Of a stretch of DNA of 64,000 nt, positions 41,364 to 51,900 are shown in pieces. Each line of letters opens with the position of its first letter. Within the stretch, counting starts at the first letter, position 1. The notes beneath the pieces are model-generated. The model was not told where the DNA came from. It saw only the letters and a list, made by a program, of their open reading frames with translations, and searched no databases. The translations under genes and the position numbers were made by a program. Source of the DNA: Cytophagaceae bacterium (GTDB taxonomy: Bacteria; Bacteroidota; Bacteroidia; Cytophagales; JAIYAX01); contig JAIYAX010000005.1 of NCBI GenBank assembly GCA_027488815.1, positions 101,890-165,889 of the forward strand, given 5' to 3'.

Positions 41364-42368
41364 CTACTGCTCCTCTTTAAAGTAAACCTGATAGAAGTGC
41401 AGGCCTTTTTCTTCGTCGTATCCCTTTTTGATAAGTTGGCGGTCACCGTGGATGTAGATATGGAAGTTTTTATCCAGCTTTAGTACGCTTTTATACACTC
41501 TTTGTTCTTTGCGCACAGCATGGTCTGAGATGGTAAACTCATCCCGGATGTTCATTTGCTTCTGCTCAGCAAACCGTTCAAAGGCCTCGGTTACTTCCGG
41601 CTGGCGAAATACTTCACGGGCAAAGTCATCAGGACTTAAGGTCTCATGCGCTTTCATGTAGGCAAGTGTGCGATTCATAAAGTCTGCCTGATCGGTTTTG
41701 TCGGCCTCAAACTGCTGGGGGAATTCCTCTTTCACAAAGGATCGGGTGACTTCCATGAACTGGGCTGTTTGGTGGAAAGGGTCTTGTCGAGGCTCTGCTT
41801 TCAAGATCTCCGATTTCCATAACTCCCCCTCCGGTGATTTGGGGAGCCGGTCGTACAGTTGAACCTTGTAGCCTTCTCTTTCCTCTATTTTAAATATGAG
41901 GCAGGCCCTCAGAGGTTTATCCAGCAGAAATCCATTTATGAGTTGACCCTCCTCATTTAAGCGGGCCCATACATGTGCTTGCTCTTCAAAAAAATACAAT
42001 CCAATGGCGGGGGAATCATCATCATCACTACCCAATTCACTGTAGGTGGCGATGATCCAGATTCCATTTAGAGCTGTTGATTTGAGCCATTCATGAGGCT
42101 GATCACTGCCAAAATCTACATTAACCCAAGGCAGCAGTGCTGAGGTAGCGCCCAGTCGGTGGTAAGCAGGTACTTTAAAAGGCCCCAGCAGGCATTTATC
42201 AAGCCAGGCTGAATGTTCAGAGAGTTGAATCAGGCTCAGGCCGGAGCCTTCCGTGATTTGCTCGCCGTTTTCACTTACTTGAAATACCCTTAAACCGGAC
42301 AATGAAGCCTTGTGAAATGTTGACATGAAGCTGCCTGTGTTTAAATTGATGGCTTGAAAGGTAGCCAA
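41364..42368 (-). CDS. Nucleoid-associated protein (NdpA/YejK-like)
   Basis: A 334-residue protein. The C-terminal part (residues about 275-334) has VYKSVLKLDKNFHIYIHGDR and KGYDEEKGLHFYQVYF, which are the best-conserved stretches of the 37-kDa nucleoid-associated family; the N-terminal LYFFEEQAHVWARL region and acidic middle are compatible. Enterobacterial NdpA binds DNA without clear sequence preference. Here it sits between two gene remnants, indicating a rearranged site, and has no co-directional neighbour close by. Confidence 0.75.
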   Translation of the reverse strand: MATFQAINLNTGSFMSTFHKASLSGLRVFQVSENGEQITEGSGLSLIQLSEHSAWLDKCLLGPFKVPAYHRLGATSALLPWVNVDFGSDQPHEWLKSTALNGIWIIATYSELGSDDDDSPAIGLYFFEEQAHVWARLNEEGQLINGFLLDKPLRACLIFKIEEREGYKVQLYDRLPKSPEGELWKSEILKAEPRQDPFHQTAQFMEVTRSFVKEEFPQQFEADKTDQADFMNRTLAYMKAHETLSPDDFAREVFRQPEVTEAFERFAEQKQMNIRDEFTISDHAVRKEQRVYKSVLKLDKNFHIYIHGDRQLIKKGYDEEKGLHFYQVYFKEEQ

Positions 42369-42487
42369 TCCACAGCATTTGCAAAAGATTGGCCCCAGCC
42401 TATGTTTATACCATCACTGTTTAAGCAATTGTTGAGTTAATCGGGTTGAATTAAGAGTATATTATGGCTGTTTTTAAAGTCAAAAAA

Positions 42488-42535
42488 TATTACCAGATAG
42501 TAACATACTAAATAGTTACATACCAAAAGGTAATA
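42488..42535. repeat. Nested dyads and 12-bp direct repeat in a gene-free stretch
   Basis: Outer arms TATTACC (42488-42494) and GGTAATA (42529-42535) enclose inner arms GTAAC (42500-42504) and GTTAC (42515-42519). In addition ATAGTAACATAC (42497-42508) recurs as ATAGTTACATAC (42512-42523), one mismatch, 15 bases apart. This looks like an operator or a promoter of a gene that was lost. The 420 bases between the NdpA start and the lipoprotein stop hold only this, the ATPase remnant and a hairpin. Confidence 0.6.
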
Positions 42536-42601
42536 AAATATTGTAACTGTGTGGTACTATCCAGACCTCCCACTTTGTTGTTTTTGGCACCATGTGAAAC
42601 T

Positions 42602-42724
42602 GCCAATGTGCTAAAAAACAGAAGGATACTAAAGGAAGCCGATCTGATCGATGATACCGAACTGGGCTATGAGTTTTTGGATCCGGCGTTTGAGCTTTGG
42701 TTGAAGCGGGAGTACCGAATTTGA
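42602..42724 (+). pseudogene. C-terminal remnant of a P-loop ATPase gene
   Basis: In frame to a TGA at 42722, the translation reads NVLKNRRILKEADLIDDTEL then GYEFLDPAFELWLKREYRI. This resembles the winged-helix end of archaeal/bacterial ATPases of the AAA/DUF234 kind (...DLI....GYxxxDPxFxxWLRR). No ATPase core or start codon is present upstream. I read it as a decayed gene end next to its former regulatory region; the identification is by motif only. Confidence 0.5.
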
Positions 42725-42729
42725 TTGAG

Positions 42730-42758
42730 CCCTTGGTCTGTGAGCCACAGACCAAGGG
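42730..42758. repeat. Perfect 13-bp hairpin without U-tract
   Basis: CCCTTGGTCTGTG, loop AGC, CACAGACCAAGGG. No run of T follows on either strand. It lies 6 bases after the ATPase remnant and 33 bases past the lipoprotein gene's stop, so it may end either transcript or be a mobile-element scar. Confidence 0.6.
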
Positions 42759-42791
42759 TGGGGCAGAAACCTATTTCTGTTGAACTATTGA

Positions 42792-43964
42792 CTATAAAGT
42801 AATATTGATGTGCATTTGTGTGCCTGCCACTACCAAGTTAGGATTCCCTGCTAAATTATTTGATCCATTATTAGGTTTAGCAGGGATTGTGTTGGCTGAC
42901 CAAAAGTCTCCAGAACCTGAAAAATAAGAAACAATAATCTTCAAAGTTCCTGTGTTACCTACAGCTGACCTTGGGATTTCAATCTCCCAACCTTTGTCAA
43001 GAGCAGTATTGCTGTTGAGATTGGCCGTCTGCACAAAAGCTGTACGAATATTGTTAAAAGTAGTCACTGCTGCTTGATTAACCCCACCTATTTGCTTAAC
43101 AATTTGGTTAACAGTTCTAGTGGTGCCATTGTTTGGCTGATTACCAAGATATACATCTATGTACTTGCTTGCTACCGGTGCAGCATAGTTCACAGCTGAC
43201 ATGTAAAAGCTTCCTCCATTGTCGCCACTTGCGCCAATACGGATTGCCATATCGCATTCAAAATCTAGCGTAGGCCTTGAAGCATCAAAACATCCATCAG
43301 GATCATCAGCAGCCGGCAATTGTGAACCTGCAGTGATGCCACCTGCTACTCCACTTGCACCTAAGTAAATAGCCAGGTTGTTTCCATTGCTCTCTGCATT
43401 ACCAGCCAGAAAAAAGGTAATCTTGTCATTTGACTTTTTGGCATATAGATGGATCACACCATGTGGGCCAAAGCCAGTACTGTCCTTTCCTGGACCATAA
43501 GTGCCGATCAAGGTATAATTTTCAATAGTATTAATGGTACCATCAATTATTGGAGGGCTTAGGTCTACAGGAGGTACAGTATCATATATTTTAAAACTTC
43601 TCGTTATCGACCAAGCACTGACGAAAGATTGCCTTACACTCCTAACTCTCCAAAACAAAATTCTTGTTGGCAAATCTAAATTAAATGAGAAGGTGGTATC
43701 ACTTAAATTCATTGAGTAATTGCTGCTATCAGGGAAGAAATTATACGAAGATACTTGCAAATCATAAGAAGTTGCATTTTTGCTTTTGGTCCAGATAAAC
43801 CTTGGCCGTTTATTCAAAGTGCTATCGTTTGCCGCTGGACTGATTAATACCGGAGTACTCAAAGTGGTATCAACAGGAGGATTGTTTGTGTTACGGGGTT
43901 GAGCAGGATCATCATTTTTACAAGAGATGATAGCTAGAAACAGTAATATCGGCCATTTTTTCAT
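42792..43964 (-). CDS. Lipoprotein with a fibronectin-like and a carbohydrate-binding-like domain
   Basis: 390 residues. Signal II peptide: PILLFLAIISCKNDDPAQP, so lipidated Cys15 with Asn-Asp-Asp after. After a Pro/Thr-rich linker, residues about 35-125 form an Ig/FN3-like unit (TPVLISPAANDSTLNKRPRF, then WTKSKNATSYDLQVSS and FWRVRSVRQ). The C-terminal 240 residues resemble a CBM9-like or DOMON-like sandwich of the kind found in surface glycan-binding proteins (DGTINTIENYTLIGTYGPGK, KGWEIEIPRSAVG). Likely on the cell surface or facing the periplasm; ligand unknown. Confidence 0.68.
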   Translation of the reverse strand: MKKWPILLFLAIISCKNDDPAQPRNTNNPPVDTTLSTPVLISPAANDSTLNKRPRFIWTKSKNATSYDLQVSSYNFFPDSSNYSMNLSDTTFSFNLDLPTRILFWRVRSVRQSFVSAWSITRSFKIYDTVPPVDLSPPIIDGTINTIENYTLIGTYGPGKDSTGFGPHGVIHLYAKKSNDKITFFLAGNAESNGNNLAIYLGASGVAGGITAGSQLPAADDPDGCFDASRPTLDFECDMAIRIGASGDNGGSFYMSAVNYAAPVASKYIDVYLGNQPNNGTTRTVNQIVKQIGGVNQAAVTTFNNIRTAFVQTANLNSNTALDKGWEIEIPRSAVGNTGTLKIIVSYFSGSGDFWSANTIPAKPNNGSNNLAGNPNLVVAGTQMHINITL

Positions 43965-44237
43965 TATTTCTCAAAAATATGTGTGTGAGCAAAAGTGCCA
44001 ATATTTTTCGATTTCCGCAACAGAGTAATGTTTTATTTCACAAGAATTTAAAATTCAGGGCTTTGATTGGTCTTTGTTTAAATAGTCAATAATCAGAGGG
44101 CCATTCAATAAATCAGAATTCATCTAACTATATCATTATCAGAAGTTCAAGTCAATTGAAACAAAATGTTTGTAATCAATTATGATTACGTTTGATGTAA
44201 ATAGCTGAATTACTGTCCATTATTGAAAGTATTTATT

Positions 44238-45827
44238 TCACAGCGGAATTAAGTTTTTCACAAATTCCGGCTTTTTGGGTAACAAAGTGACCACATAATG
44301 ACCAGGTAAAAACCACTTAAGTTGATTCATAAACCCCAGTAATTGCTCTTCAGTTTCAAAATCTTCCTCATGGATATTGAAAATTAACTCGCTAATCATT
44401 TCTCCGTTGTATTCTCTCATGGATAATGCCACTTTAGGTTCAGCAATACCTGAGGATTGTAAGAAGTCTTTGATTACCTCACGGGTAACTTTTGGGAGGT
44501 ATTCCTCTGAAGGCTCGGCCATCAGTACTTGAGTAGGCTCCGTAAGCACTTCTCTTTCTGGAAGTTGACCCTGTTCAGCTAGAGAAAACAATTCACCATT
44601 TAAATGAAGGTTGACCATTGCACCATGAGGGATGCTCCATATCACTTGTTTACCATCTGGACTAAGGGCCACACCATACCCGTTGCTTAACAAGTGATCT
44701 TTAATACTTAGCAATGAGTATGGATTAAAGGGCTTTTTTGACTCAGGATACTGCAAAAAGAAATAGGGAAGGCCATTTGGCCCTTGCCTGATCTGTGGAT
44801 CGCCACAAGTAAATGAGGCATTCAAAATGGAGGAATAAAAGGCTCTTTCCCAAGCCTCATTCCTGCTATCATTAGGTGCTTTTAGTAATTCAACAATGAT
44901 TTTTGTTTTTTCAGTATCGTACAGATTTTGATAGGATTCAGAAGCTGAAGTAGTGTCGTTTGCCTCTTTTGTGACTGTGGTTGGCGGGTTGTTTTTATCA
45001 GGGTGTTGCAAGTAAGCAGCCGTTTCTGCATCAATTTTTACATAGCTGAGCAATTCTGTTTCTTCAAATTTCACTTTACCCTTGTCGTCTTTGTTGGCAT
45101 ATTTATCAATGATGGAAACATACCATTCACCATCAAAACAGTCGTACAAGGTGATCATACAATGATGGCTTTCATCAGAAGCTAACTTTAATTGCAAGAG
45201 AGGACTAAAGTCCTGTTCAAGAAGGCGTTGGTATTCAGCTTTCTCGATGTACTTAAGAGGATTGAGTTTAATTTCATTCGACCATTTATTTGATTTTTCG
45301 CTAAAAGGTCTCTCAGACCTTCTTTTTGCAACAAAGACGATCGGCCAAATAATAAGAACAGCTTCAATTAGCCATACGATGAAAAGAAGAAATCCATTGA
45401 CCACATTTTTTTCCAGTGTGAAGGTTCCCATCTCATTCAACTCATTGACCGCTAAAAGAACTGCTTGAGGATTAATAAAAATATCAAACCAATTATCCTC
45501 TGTGTAGTAATTTCTGTTTAGCCAAAATACCCAATGCCAATAGTAGGCCATAAGCCCTGCCAAAAGGCTAAAAACTGTCGCTACTTTAGCATTACGCACT
45601 TTCCCCCAATCAATTACTGCTAAGTGCATTACCAACAACCCAACTGAGGTTCCGAAGATGAGTGTTACGATAAAGTTGAGGTAAAAGAATACGATGCCGA
45701 CTGACATCAGTCCAGTAGATACCAAAACATAAAGCCAGGAAAGTAAGGGGACAAGGCTAAGGCTGGAAACGATTAGAATGACAAAGGATAAGGGAGAGAA
45801 CTTCCCTGAAGGTTTGTAAGTATCCAT
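44238..45827 (-). CDS. Membrane protein with large cytosolic C-terminal domain, unknown
   Basis: 529 residues. Five or so hydrophobic stretches occur within residues 10-170 (FVILIVSSLSLVPLLSWLYV, FLLFIVWLIEAVLIIWPIVF), followed by basic residues and a soluble region of about 350. That part is mixed alpha/beta (FSPLLQLKLASDESHHCMIT, CFDGEWYVSIIDKYANKDDK; HGAMVNLHLNGELFSL). I recognise no family. No clear operon partner; the TonB gene upstream is separated by a terminator. Confidence 0.55.
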   Translation of the reverse strand: MDTYKPSGKFSPLSFVILIVSSLSLVPLLSWLYVLVSTGLMSVGIVFFYLNFIVTLIFGTSVGLLVMHLAVIDWGKVRNAKVATVFSLLAGLMAYYWHWVFWLNRNYYTEDNWFDIFINPQAVLLAVNELNEMGTFTLEKNVVNGFLLFIVWLIEAVLIIWPIVFVAKRRSERPFSEKSNKWSNEIKLNPLKYIEKAEYQRLLEQDFSPLLQLKLASDESHHCMITLYDCFDGEWYVSIIDKYANKDDKGKVKFEETELLSYVKIDAETAAYLQHPDKNNPPTTVTKEANDTTSASESYQNLYDTEKTKIIVELLKAPNDSRNEAWERAFYSSILNASFTCGDPQIRQGPNGLPYFFLQYPESKKPFNPYSLLSIKDHLLSNGYGVALSPDGKQVIWSIPHGAMVNLHLNGELFSLAEQGQLPEREVLTEPTQVLMAEPSEEYLPKVTREVIKDFLQSSGIAEPKVALSMREYNGEMISELIFNIHEEDFETEEQLLGFMNQLKWFLPGHYVVTLLPKKPEFVKNLIPL

Positions 45828-46001
45828 CAGATTATTGGTTTTAAGGTTTGTTTGTCAGAACAATAAATGCTTGATTATGAACAAACTTAACAAGTTTAGC
45901 AATGCGCTAAATGGTTTAGAAAAATTCTTTTTTCACTTTGATTTGAGGCCAAAATGAAGCTAGAGAATACGGTTTAAGCTGGGTGCTGATGTGTCAGGTA
46001 T

Positions 46002-46034
46002 AAAAAAAGCGCACCGTAAACCGATGCGCTTTTT
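46002..46034 (-). terminator. Terminator after the TonB-dependent receptor gene
   Basis: On the minus strand AAAAAGCGCA / TGCGCTTTTTTT with an 11-base loop. It is about 80 bases past the receptor stop. Confidence 0.8.
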
Positions 46035-46111
46035 GCTTTTCAAAACCCCAGATAGTTTCCCCGTATGAATGGGATAGTACTACATACGCTGAGGTTCGTT
46101 AAGGTAATTGA

Positions 46112-48586
46112 TCAAAAGCGAATGGAAAGACCTGCATAAATGTTTCTCCCTTCTCCGGGAAGTAAGCCCGGTCCGGGATATCCTCCCGCCCGGCGAGTGG
46201 CATAGCGCTCGTCAGTCAGGTTATTTAGTCCTGCGGTAAAACGGTATTTGTCCATGAACAAGTAACTCAAAGAGGCATCCCAAAGGCTATATGCACTAAT
46301 CTTTCCAGTTGTGGCTGCCGCATTGGGTAGCTCGGTATTGCTCGCATCGGTGTATACTTCGGTAGTCCTGCTTTGTTGCAGGGTGACAGAGAGGCCCTTT
46401 AGTCGATATGTAAGTCCCCATCTTACGATATGATCCGGCGCATATTCCACTTTCTTGTCTTTGAGATCACTTTCTACTAGTCTAAGGTTGGGTGATGTGC
46501 CGCTGACCGAGTTGGTTCTGAAGCCGGTGTACCGGGCTTCCATTACTGTTGCCGAGGCAAATACCAGTAACTGACCGGCTTTTGGCTTTTTGATCATGCC
46601 GAGTATATCCAATTCTACAAAACTTTCAATCCCTCTGCTTTCGGTCGCACCCAGGTTGGTTCTTAGCTGAAAACTGCTTGTGTTGGTAGCATTGATTTGC
46701 CTAATGGTGCCGATACGGTTTTCGTATCTAAGTAAAAATGCACTCAGGTCAAACTGTAAAAAACTACCCAGTCGGCCTCTGTAGCCCAGGTCCAGATTAT
46801 ATCCACCTGCATCTTTCAGGTTTTCATCAATTACATCGGTAGTAGCCGGTGGCGTAAGGTCACTGAATAGCACCGGTCGGTAAGCCTGGGAGAAATTGGC
46901 ATATAAGGAAGTAGCATACGATAATTTGTAGCCGGCACCTATTCCTGCGAGTACGAAACTGCGTGTCCTGTTTAGGTTTTCAATCCTCTGCTCGCTTCCA
47001 TCGGCATTAAGGTTAAGGCGTCCCTCAGCACTGCTGTTCAGATTTTCAAACCGGAGCCCCGGGGTGAAAGAAAGCCGGTTTCCAAGACGCAGGTGCCACT
47101 CTGCAAAGGCAGCAAAGTTTCGGTTTTCAAAGCGGAGCTCTCTTCTAAAACGTTCCTCTTGTAAGTTGAGGTTGAAGTCAAAACCGGCATCACCTCTTCC
47201 TAACTGTTGCCTGAGGGTGGTCCCCAGACTGTAGCGGAGGCCTGCAGCCAGGGTTGTTTTCAGGCCGATCACACGCAGAGAGCCCCGGTAACGCAGCTCA
47301 GTACCTACATTGCCATAGCGGTCACGGTCGATCTGTCGGTTGGCAAAACGCCCTTGGGAAACATTGAAGCTATCGGGTTGGGTAACGGCATTTACAAAGC
47401 CGATGGAGTTTCGTTCACCCATCAAACCAAACACTTTTAGCTCGATCACTTGTTGCTCATCTATGGCCCATTTGGCTTTCAGCACAGGTACAAGCCAAGG
47501 TGTTCCAAACCAATTGCGGCTGCGGTCAGAGCGCTTGGGGTCTATCTTGAAAAGGCTATCGCTGAGGCCACCCGGCTGCTGACTTTGATAGTCCATAGCG
47601 GTGAGTTCCATGCCCAGGCTTAGTTTTTTAGAAGCAGCATACTCTAGGTTGATGTACGCATTCTGGATGTTGTAGCGGCTGTTTTGTCTCCAGCCCTCTG
47701 CGCTACGGCTGTTGGCATAGGCATAGTAACTCCAGCGCCCTGCGGTTCCTCCAACACCGATAAAGGTGTTCCTCATGCCAAAGGAGCCCAGGGTATTGCT
47801 TAACTCACCACTGATTTTTTTACCGACGGTCGGTTTTTTGATGACATAATTGAGCAGACCTCCAAACTGTGGCCCATATTGCAGAGACGCTGCACCACGT
47901 ACCACCTGAATTTGCTCTACCGCTTCCAGGGGAGGGTTGAAGTAAGCTTCCGGGTAGCCAAAAGGGTCAGAGCTTACGTCGTAGCCGTTTTGTCGCACAT
48001 TGAACTCCCAGCTGCGGTTGGGACTGAGGCCTCGGGTGGAGACCCCTGTCTGAACGCCGGAGCCATCATTTTCCCAGATCATCACCCCAGGCACTTTGGC
48101 AAACACCTGCCGACTGACGTTCATGGACAAGTTCGCATCGAGACGTTCGGGAGCTATGACCTCTGTTTTTTTGTTGGCATAGAGGGCAGCGCCGTCAATG
48201 TCAGGCAGGGTGCTGCGGTCGGTCAGGGCAGGGGCTTCGATGTACACAGCATTGAGTTCGGCAACATCCGGCTCCATAATGAGGTTGAGCTCCAGTTTCT
48301 GACCAGGTTCTAACAAGATGGTTTGGGTAATGGTTTTGTATCCGATTTCAGAAAAGCTGATCTGATAGCTGCCTGAGGGCAGGTTTTTGATGGAAAAGAA
48401 GCCCTCTTTATCGGTAAAAGTTCCTTTGGACAAAGAAGGGATACCCACACTTACTGCTTCTACTGGGGTTCCATTCGCTTCTGTGATTTTTCCCCTCACT
48501 TCTGCTTTCTCCTCGTCAAAAGCGGCGATGAGGGGGTTGGAAAGCATGAATAAGCAGAGTAGGGAGCAAATGGATCGAAGCAGCAT
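46112..48586 (-). CDS. TonB-dependent receptor, siderophore/iron-complex type
   Basis: An 824-residue outer-membrane receptor with a signal peptide. Residues about 25-110 are a carboxypeptidase-like regulatory domain (VRGKITEANGTPVEAVSVGI, DKEGFFSIKNLPSGSYQISF). The plug domain has KVPGVMIWENDGSGVQTGVS and VEQIQVVRGAASLQYGPQFG near 230. A 22-strand barrel follows and the chain ends GEGRNIYAGLSIRF with a terminal Phe. PEAYFNPPLEAVEQIQVVRG resembles FecA-type iron-citrate receptors. No riboswitch is seen upstream, and no SusD partner is present, so iron rather than glycan uptake is more likely. Confidence 0.85.
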   Translation of the reverse strand: MLLRSICSLLCLFMLSNPLIAAFDEEKAEVRGKITEANGTPVEAVSVGIPSLSKGTFTDKEGFFSIKNLPSGSYQISFSEIGYKTITQTILLEPGQKLELNLIMEPDVAELNAVYIEAPALTDRSTLPDIDGAALYANKKTEVIAPERLDANLSMNVSRQVFAKVPGVMIWENDGSGVQTGVSTRGLSPNRSWEFNVRQNGYDVSSDPFGYPEAYFNPPLEAVEQIQVVRGAASLQYGPQFGGLLNYVIKKPTVGKKISGELSNTLGSFGMRNTFIGVGGTAGRWSYYAYANSRSAEGWRQNSRYNIQNAYINLEYAASKKLSLGMELTAMDYQSQQPGGLSDSLFKIDPKRSDRSRNWFGTPWLVPVLKAKWAIDEQQVIELKVFGLMGERNSIGFVNAVTQPDSFNVSQGRFANRQIDRDRYGNVGTELRYRGSLRVIGLKTTLAAGLRYSLGTTLRQQLGRGDAGFDFNLNLQEERFRRELRFENRNFAAFAEWHLRLGNRLSFTPGLRFENLNSSAEGRLNLNADGSEQRIENLNRTRSFVLAGIGAGYKLSYATSLYANFSQAYRPVLFSDLTPPATTDVIDENLKDAGGYNLDLGYRGRLGSFLQFDLSAFLLRYENRIGTIRQINATNTSSFQLRTNLGATESRGIESFVELDILGMIKKPKAGQLLVFASATVMEARYTGFRTNSVSGTSPNLRLVESDLKDKKVEYAPDHIVRWGLTYRLKGLSVTLQQSRTTEVYTDASNTELPNAAATTGKISAYSLWDASLSYLFMDKYRFTAGLNNLTDERYATRRAGGYPGPGLLPGEGRNIYAGLSIRF

Positions 48587-48940
48587 TATTTAGAATGATT
48601 TTAAATAGATGCGCAAAGGTAGTTTTCAAAGCAAGAGAAGCAAGCCTGTGATCACATTGCTTATGCTATGTTTTTGTTAAGTGAATTTAACATTGGGGTA
48701 ATGTTGAGAGGGAAAAGCCGCTGTAATTTGAAGGTGGTAAAAAGTGGGTTTTGGGCAACTAAATACCATATAAAGCGATTTTTAAGAGTTGTGGAGGATT
48801 ATTAAAAAGACAGTTGCATCTAGTTTGACGGCTTAACCAGTAGGCTATCTTTAGATTTACTGGCAATAAATAGTGGTTAAAGAATACTTTTCAGTTTTAT
48901 TGGGTTGATCATTTGACTACCTTGCACTAAAATATGTCTT
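48587..48940. other. Intergenic region between divergent TonB and delta-60 genes
   Basis: About 354 bases with no gene. I searched for a cobalamin riboswitch upstream of the receptor and see none. Promoters for both genes should be here, but no clean consensus stands out. Confidence 0.4.
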
Positions 48941-51900
48941 ATGAACAAGGTTTATTCTATACTAGCTGCCTTAACCAGTTTAGTTTTAATTCAATTACAA
49001 AGCTTCGCCCAATTTTCACAGCCGGGTGAGCTGGATACTACGTTTAATTTTGGACGACCGCATAGTTTTTTCACAGATCCGAATAATCCTTTTCCTGGAT
49101 ATGGGCTTAACCATGATGCTGTGATTCATGCCATTGCACTACAGCCAGATGGGAAATTAATAATTGGTGGAGATTTTAATGAATACAATGGAATAAATCT
49201 CAACCGGATTGCACGAATAAATTCTGACGGCAGTTTAGATGGAAGCTTCGATCAAGGCGATAGCGGTGCAAATGGAACTATACATAGCATTATCCTTCAA
49301 CCAAATGGTAAGGTCATAATTGGTGGTAATTTTACATTGTACAACAACACGCCAAGAAATAGAATTACTCGTCTTAATCAGAATGGTAGTATTGATACAA
49401 CTTTCAATCCACTTAATGGGCCTGGCGGTTTTTTACAAACAATTATTTGTCTAGCACTTCAGCCAGATGGGAAATTGCTTATCGGAGGTGATTTTATTAG
49501 TTATAATGGAATAACTCGGAATAGAATTGCGAGATTAAATATCGATGGCAGTTTGGATACAACCTTCAATCCTGGAATGGGTGCAGACGGTCGAGTAGAA
49601 TCTATCTCTCTTCAACCAGACGGAAAGATGATCATTGGGGGTGGGTTCGTGAACTTTAATGGCACTTCTAGAGGAAGAATAGCCCGCTTGAACGCGGATG
49701 GCAGCTTGGATATTAGCTTTAATCCAGGTACAGGAGCGAATAATGCAGTTTATTCCACCATCCTTCAATCCGATGGGAAGGTGATCATTGGGGGATTTTT
49801 CACCAGCTTCAACGGCCTTACTACCTTTAATAAGATTGCCCGCTTGAATACAGATGGCAGCCGAGATTTTACATTTAATCCAGTTTCTTTTGTAAGCGAT
49901 CGAATTAGGAGTATTTCTCTTCAACCGGATGGAAAGATTTTAGTATGTGGTAATTTCGGCAGCGGTTTCTCTCCAACCAGAGTTGCTCGCTTGAATACCA
50001 ACGGTAATTTTGATCCTAGCTTCAACACTGGCTCTGGTGCAGATGACATAGTTCGAGCCCTATCATTATTGCCTGATGGGAAAATTATAATTGCAGGAGA
50101 TTTCAATAGATACAATGGAATAGATAAACAGTTGGCACGCCTTACTTCAGAAGGAAGTTTAGATGAGAACTTTAACCCTTTCACAGGAGCAAATTTATCT
50201 ATTAATGATATCGCAATTCAGACAGACGGAAATGCGATAATTATAGGAGACTTCGACAACTACAATGGTAAATTACGTAAGAGAATAACACGGTTGAATG
50301 AATTTGGTGATTTGGATAGCACCTTTAACTCTGGAAGCGGAGCAAACAGCTCGGTTAGATTTACTATCCTTCAATCAGATGGGAAAATAATCATCGGAGG
50401 TGATTTTGATAGTTATAATGGTACATTGATAAAGAGAATAGCTCGTTTGAATGCGAATGGAAGCCTTGATGTAACATTTAACCCAGGTAGTGGGGCGAGT
50501 TCTATAGTTCGAACCGCAGCTATTCAGTCAGATGGAAAAATTGTTATTGCGGGGGGGTTCTCAAGCTACAATAACATCTCACGTAACAGGATAGCTCGTA
50601 TAAACGCTGATGGGAGTCTTGATTCAACATTTAACCCAGGACTGGGAACAGGATCTAATAGTTCGATTCACTCTGTTTCCCTTCAACCTGATGGGAAAAT
50701 AATCATCGGGGGGAATTTTATGAGCTTCAACGGCACTGCACGAAACAGGATAGCTCGTTTAAATCCAGATGGGAGCTTGGATATGACCTTTAATCCAGGC
50801 ATTGGAGCTAATGATATTGTTAACAAAACTTTAGTCAAGCCTGATGGTAAAATAATCATTGGGGGAGATTTTTCTGTTTATAATGGTATTACTCGCTACG
50901 GAATTGCATGCCTGAATGGGGATGGCAGCTTGGATGTTACTTTTAGCCCAAGCACAGTAGCGAATTTTAAAGCTACTGCCATTAAATTACAAAATGACGG
51001 AAAGGTTCTTGTCGGGGGTTATTTTTGGCTCAATGGAGACGTCCGAGATACTTTTTTTCGCCTAAACAACTATGGGAAGTTGGACACATCATTTAAATCT
51101 GATACCAGTGATATTGGAAGATTGCTTGGTATGGCTCAAACGAATAACAAACTTATCATAATAGGAGGTATTTTTCGATATAATGGTATTCCTAGATCTA
51201 GAATAGCTCGTTTATTCAATTCGAATTGTACAACTACAATTACTATTTCTACTGATACTTCGGTTATATGCGCAGGGATTTCAAAGTCTTTAACAGGTAC
51301 TCAGGGTGGTTCCTTTGTAATAGCATCAGGCCCAGGCAGTATCATCGGGAACCAGTATATAGCAAATGGAGGTGGTGGGAATGTATCTATTTACAATGAA
51401 GTTGGAGGATGTACTAGTCCTTTAGTCACTTTTAATGTAATTTCTCCCTCAAATCCTGTAGTAAATACACCAACAGCCATATGCTCGGGTAATTTTACAA
51501 CGATTATCCCTACTTCAGGTGGTGTTAGCTATCGATTTTACTCAAGTCCAACAGGAGGAAGTCCATTAGTGGGAGGTAACGGAGTAACAAGTTTTCAAAC
51601 ACCAATTTTAAGTTCAGATACCACTTATTACGTAGCATCTGTTACAGCCCAAGGCTGTGAAAGTGCGATAAGAACTGCGGTCACTATAACAGTTAGACAG
51701 TTACCATTAGCTCCAAATGTATCTACTGTTTCAAGATGTGGGCCGGGTTCCGTCGCAGTTGTTCCTTCCTCAGGTGGTGTGAGTTATCGCTTTTATTCGG
51801 TCTCTATAGGAGGCAGTCCATTGGCAGGTGGTAATGGAGTAACTAGCTTTACCACTCCTGTTTTAACAGCTTCAACCACGTATCATGTGGCCTCGGTGAA

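Noticed and set aside
42516..42755. 79-codon minus-strand frame
   Set aside because: Antisense to the ATPase remnant and the hairpin; no features of its own.
48587..48940. Cobalamin riboswitch upstream of the TonB receptor
   Set aside because: No B12-box-like sequence or matching stems seen; receptor resembles iron-complex types.
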